NCBI GenBank assembly: GCA_003223995.1
Contig: QHYA01000219.1
Span: 1 to 8,233, forward strand
Direction of reading: 5' to 3'
Length of the DNA: 8,233 nucleotides
Source of the DNA: Acidobacteriota bacterium
Lineage (GTDB): Bacteria > Acidobacteriota > Polarisedimenticolia > QHYA01
This document shows, piece after piece, positions 6,443 through 8,233 of this stretch. Numbering within the stretch: position 1 is the stretch's first letter; every line of letters begins with the position of its first letter. The translations under genes were made by a program, and so were the position numbers. The notes beneath the pieces were generated by a model, which saw only the letters and a program-made list of their open reading frames with translations, searched no databases and had not been told where the DNA came from.

Positions 6443-6640
6443 CTAGGAAACGGCCTTGCGGACGCGGCCGGAGCGAATGCAGCGCGTGCAGATGCGGACA
6501 CGCCGGTGTGTGCCGTTCTCCTCGATGATGCGAACCCTCTGGAGGTTCGGCAGCCAGATCTTGCGTCTGACGTTGTGAGCGTGGCTGATCGAATGGCCGA
6601 TCTGAGGCCCCTTTTGACAGATCTCGCAGACTCTCGCCAT
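6443..6640 (-). CDS. rpmB: 50S ribosomal protein L28, zinc-binding form
   Basis: L28 is a small protein of the large ribosomal subunit. The 65-residue product starts MARVCEICQKGPQIG and continues with SISHAHN, WLPNLQRVR and a basic C-terminus, the usual L28 layout. It is the four-cysteine (C+) form: C5xxC8 and C51xxC54 form a zinc ribbon. The ATG at 6640-6638 has a GGAGAGG site immediately upstream (6643-6649). The open frame extends to 6709, but those extra codons overlap the promoter at 6666-6694 and look non-coding. The gene stands alone, convergent with tRNA-Gly. In some bacteria C+ ribosomal proteins have zinc-free paralogs used under zinc limitation; none is visible here. Confidence 0.96.
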   Translation of the reverse strand: MARVCEICQKGPQIGHSISHAHNVRRKIWLPNLQRVRIIEENGTHRRVRICTRCIRSGRVRKAVS

Positions 6641-6665
6641 GACCTCTCCGTTGTATGGAGGAGTC

Positions 6666-6694
6666 AGATTAGAGACACTCCGAAGGGCTGTCAA
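6666..6694 (-). promoter_or_regulatory. Sigma-70-type promoter of rpmB
   Basis: On the minus strand, a perfect TTGACA (6694-6689), a 17-base spacer and TAATCT (6671-6666, TAnnnT core) precede rpmB. The predicted start near 6659 gives a leader of about 19 bases containing the GGAGAGG ribosome-binding site. Confidence 0.65.
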
Positions 6695-6781
6695 GATGAC
6701 CGTCCGCATCTACCGTATCCTTCGCATCTGCGCCACAGCCTAACCCGGGCTTCGGAGCGGCCCGAGCACGCCGCCCGACAG

Positions 6782-6809
6782 GCCCGCTTGCGGCCTCCTC
6801 GCCGCGGGC
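6782..6809. repeat. Strong GC-rich hairpin
   Basis: GCCCGC (6782-6787) pairs with GCGGGC (6804-6809), and GGC (6792-6794) with GCC (6801-6803) inside, around a 6-base loop. A smaller hairpin, CGGGC/GCCCG, lies at 6746-6764. No clear T-tract follows, so a terminator call is not supported. Their function is unknown. Confidence 0.4.
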
Positions 6810-6837
6810 TTGCTTTCCGTCGTGCCGAAACTATATT
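6810..6837 (+). promoter_or_regulatory. Tentative orphan promoter in the gene-free stretch
   Basis: TTGCTT (6810-6815, 3 of 6), a 16-base spacer and TATATT (6832-6837, 5 of 6) would transcribe the structured, purine-rich sequence to the right. The -35 is poor, so this is only a lead. Confidence 0.22.
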
Positions 6838-6885
6838 GGGGTTTCGACTTTGCAATATGAGTCGGACCGATCGATCCGACCCAAT
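6833..6885. repeat. Nested inverted repeats with two mutually exclusive pairings
   Basis: GTCGGA (6861-6866) pairs with TCCGAC (6875-6880) around a loop that includes most of the palindrome GATCGATC (6869-6876). Just outside, ATTGGG (6835-6840) can pair with CCCAAT (6880-6885). The overlapping ATATTG (6833-6838) can instead pair with CAATAT (6853-6858). Two exclusive folds of one segment resemble a switch or operator, but no gene follows directly. Confidence 0.4.
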
Positions 6886-7115
6886 TTCAAGACCGTGGAT
6901 TGCCGGAGCAAGAACCGAGCGGCGGCTGGAGAGGCGAGACAAGCGGAACGGGACAGAGCAGATCAAGAGCAACCATAGCGCAGGAGATGAGCGGAAGGGG
7001 AGCTTTGTGGCGATGCATCGTTCAGTGGACAAGGAGAGGGAAGGAAGGGGAGAAAAACCTCAGAACCCATTGTCAACATTGGGAATTAGCGTGATTCCTG
7101 AACGGCATTTTCTCC

Positions 7116-7146
7116 TTGACACTGCGTGCGGAAACCGTGCTATGGT
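7116..7146 (+). promoter_or_regulatory. Probable pilM promoter
   Basis: A perfect TTGACA (7116-7121) is followed by TATGGT (7141-7146, 4 of 6) with a 19-base spacer, longer than the usual 17. Transcription would begin near 7153, giving a pilM leader of about 68 bases. The long spacer suggests a weak promoter or one helped by an activator. Confidence 0.5.
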
Positions 7147-7159
7147 GCGATTCGTGCTG

Positions 7160-7203
7160 GCGGGGGGGTTCACGTCCTGAAAGCAAGGCTTTCGAGATCC
7201 CGC
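7160..7203 (+). promoter_or_regulatory. Foldable 5' leader of pilM
   Basis: GCGGGG (7160-7165) can pair with TCCCGC (7198-7203), enclosing a perfect inner hairpin GAAAGC/GCTTTC (7179-7184 and 7188-7193). The structure ends 4 bases before the ribosome-binding site. It may influence translation of pilM. It does not match any riboswitch class I can recognise. Confidence 0.35.
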
Positions 7204-7220
7204 GACAGAGGGTGGAAAAC

Positions 7221-8233
7221 ATGCTCTTCGGGTTGAGCAAGAACCTGGTTGGTCTGGATATCGGCGACTCTTCCATCAAGGCTGTCGAGTTGAAGGATCT
7301 CGGCCGGGGCCGAGGTTACCAGCTTCTGAACCTGGCCTGGGAGTCGCTCTCGTCGGAGGCGATCGTGGACGGAGCGATCATGGACTCCGGTCTGGTGATC
7401 GAGACCATCCAGAGGCTCTTCCGCAACCACCGGATCAAGAACACGCAGGTGGCCACGGCGCTGTCCGGACACGCCGTGATCATCAAGAGGATCTCCCTGC
7501 CTGTTATGACCGCCGAGGAGCTGACCGAATCGATCCAGTGGGAGGCCGAGCAGTACATCCCGTTCGCCATCGAGGACGTGAACATCGATTACCAGGTCCT
7601 CGACGGGTCGAGCCTCTCGGGCGAGGGGAACATGGACGTGCTGCTCGTTGCCGTCAAGAAAGAGAAGATCTCCGACTACGTCTCGGTGATCACCCAGGCC
7701 GGATTGACCCCTTCGGTCGTGGACATCGACGCCTTCGCGCTCCAGAACGCCTTCGAGGTCAACTATGAGGTCGAGCCACACCAGGTGGTGGCCCTGATCG
7801 ACATTGGCGCGGCCGTCACTACAGTGACGATGATGCATGGCGGCACCTCGGTCTTCTGGAGGGATATCAACCTGGGCGGCAACCAGTACACCGACGCGAT
7901 CCAGAAGGAATTCAATGTCTCGGCCGAACAGTCGGAAAGGCTCAAGCGCGGCGAGGAGGTCGCCGGGACGCCTCTGGACAACGTGATCCCGATTCTTTCT
8001 TCGGTCACGGAGGATCTCGGGGGAGAGGTCCAGAAGACGATCGACTTCTTCAAGGCGACCACCGCTACCGACGAGCCTCTCGACAGGATCTATCTTACCG
8101 GCGGCACCTGCCAGCTCGTGAACCTCAAGGAGTCCCTTGCCGAGCGGTTCAAGACCCAGGTGGAGACCCTGAATCCCTTCCGGAAGATGTCCGCCGCGAA
8201 GCGCTCGCTCCCGCCGGACCTGCTGCACAAGAT
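7221..8233 (+). CDS. pilM: Type IV pilus assembly protein PilM (3' end cut by window edge)
   Basis: PilM is an actin-like ATP-binding protein on the cytoplasmic face of the inner membrane. It binds the N-terminal tail of PilN and, with PilN, PilO and PilP, forms the type IV pilus alignment complex. 337 complete codons are present and the frame is open at the window end; the family is about 350 residues, so little is missing. The actin-fold motifs are visible: phosphate-1 VGLDIGDSSIKAVEL (10-24), phosphate-2 ALIDIGAAVTTV (191-202) and the adenosine motif YLTGGTCQLVNL (291-302). There is also an LNPF motif at 317-320, typical of PilM. No signal peptide or membrane helix is seen. The ATG at 7221 has AGAGGG (7207-7212) 8 bases upstream. 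A TTGACA promoter and a foldable leader precede it. pilN, pilO and pilP would be expected beyond the right edge, as in most pil operons. The long opposite-strand frame here is a shadow. Confidence 0.95.
   Translation, partial: MLFGLSKNLVGLDIGDSSIKAVELKDLGRGRGYQLLNLAWESLSSEAIVDGAIMDSGLVIETIQRLFRNHRIKNTQVATALSGHAVIIKRISLPVMTAEELTESIQWEAEQYIPFAIEDVNIDYQVLDGSSLSGEGNMDVLLVAVKKEKISDYVSVITQAGLTPSVVDIDAFALQNAFEVNYEVEPHQVVALIDIGAAVTTVTMMHGGTSVFWRDINLGGNQYTDAIQKEFNVSAEQSERLKRGEEVAGTPLDNVIPILSSVTEDLGGEVQKTIDFFKATTATDEPLDRIYLTGGTCQLVNLKESLAERFKTQVETLNPFRKMSAAKRSLPPDLLHK

Larger units (their letters stand above)
6695..7115. other. Gene-free stretch between the rpmB and pilM promoters
   Basis: I see no convincing gene here on either strand. 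Open frames cross it (for example plus 6380-7180 and minus 6691-7032), but their translations look like random basic, Ser/Arg/Gly-rich sequence, and one overlaps rpmB antisense. Roughly 6725-6810 is very GC-rich with two hairpins. From about 6825 the sequence becomes AT-richer than its surroundings. From about 6890 to 7060 the plus strand is strongly purine-rich (many GGAG, GAGA and GGAAGG runs). A hairpin with one mismatch, CCCATTG/CATTGGG, is at 7066-7083. It could hold a small RNA or regulatory sites for pilM, or be spacer. Confidence 0.5.

Noticed and set aside
6838..6860. GGGGTTTCGACTTTGC resembles the start of a tmRNA
   Set aside because: No tRNA-like 3' end with a T-arm and CCA, no tag-peptide frame and no matching acceptor strand downstream.
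6380..7180. 266-residue plus-strand frame across rpmB and the gene-free stretch
   Set aside because: It runs antisense through rpmB and its promoter, has no ribosome-binding site or family resemblance, and its composition looks random.
7150..7220. Possible GEMM (cyclic dinucleotide) riboswitch before pilM
   Set aside because: The leader is too short and lacks the conserved GEMM core and tetraloop-receptor arrangement; only a generic hairpin is visible.
7170..8228. 352-residue minus-strand frame opposite pilM
   Set aside because: Shadow of pilM: the plus strand holds all three actin-fold motifs of PilM with a good ribosome-binding site.

Overview
This window comes from a GC-rich genome of a free-living, probably diderm bacterium. 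It carries a lipoprotein-maturation operon, a type IV pilus gene (pilM), a zinc-type ribosomal protein L28 and a tRNA-Gly with an encoded CCA end. An Acidobacteriota-like or similar deep-branching lineage would fit, but no marker here fixes the phylum, so this is only an inference. The genes are mainly conserved housekeeping genes. I see no phage, transposon, CRISPR or defence system.

Left part, minus strand (1-3758): ileS, lspA and the start of lgt form a tight operon, with a 4-base ileS/lspA overlap and a 4-base lspA/lgt gap. It is driven by a TTGACA-type promoter at 3729-3758. ileS charges tRNA-Ile. lgt and lspA are the first two steps of bacterial lipoprotein maturation (lipidation, then signal-peptide removal). 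lgt runs off the left edge of the window.

Middle, plus strand (3838-6360): a divergent promoter precedes a class I cysteine desulfurase, followed by mnmA (tRNA-uridine 2-sulfurtransferase). This arrangement suggests a dedicated sulfur donor/acceptor pair for wobble-uridine thiolation. The gap between them holds a perfect 12-bp tandem repeat, a hairpin and a tiny possible ORF. The stop codon of mnmA lies inside the tRNA-Gly(CCC) gene that follows, at tRNA nucleotides 8-10. The tRNA appears to have its own promoter within the 3' end of mnmA.

Right part: rpmB (L28, four-cysteine form) lies on the minus strand, convergent with the tRNA and with its own good promoter. About 580 bases without a convincing gene follow (6641-7220). 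They contain several inverted repeats, a purine-rich stretch on the plus strand, and finally a promoter and a foldable leader for pilM. pilM encodes the actin-like cytoplasmic protein of the type IV pilus alignment complex and runs off the right edge, lacking only its last residues.

I found no clearly new system. The points most worth a second look are the mnmA/tRNA overlap, the structured pilM leader, the structured gene-free stretch upstream of it, and the enlarged loop between the catalytic aspartates of LspA.
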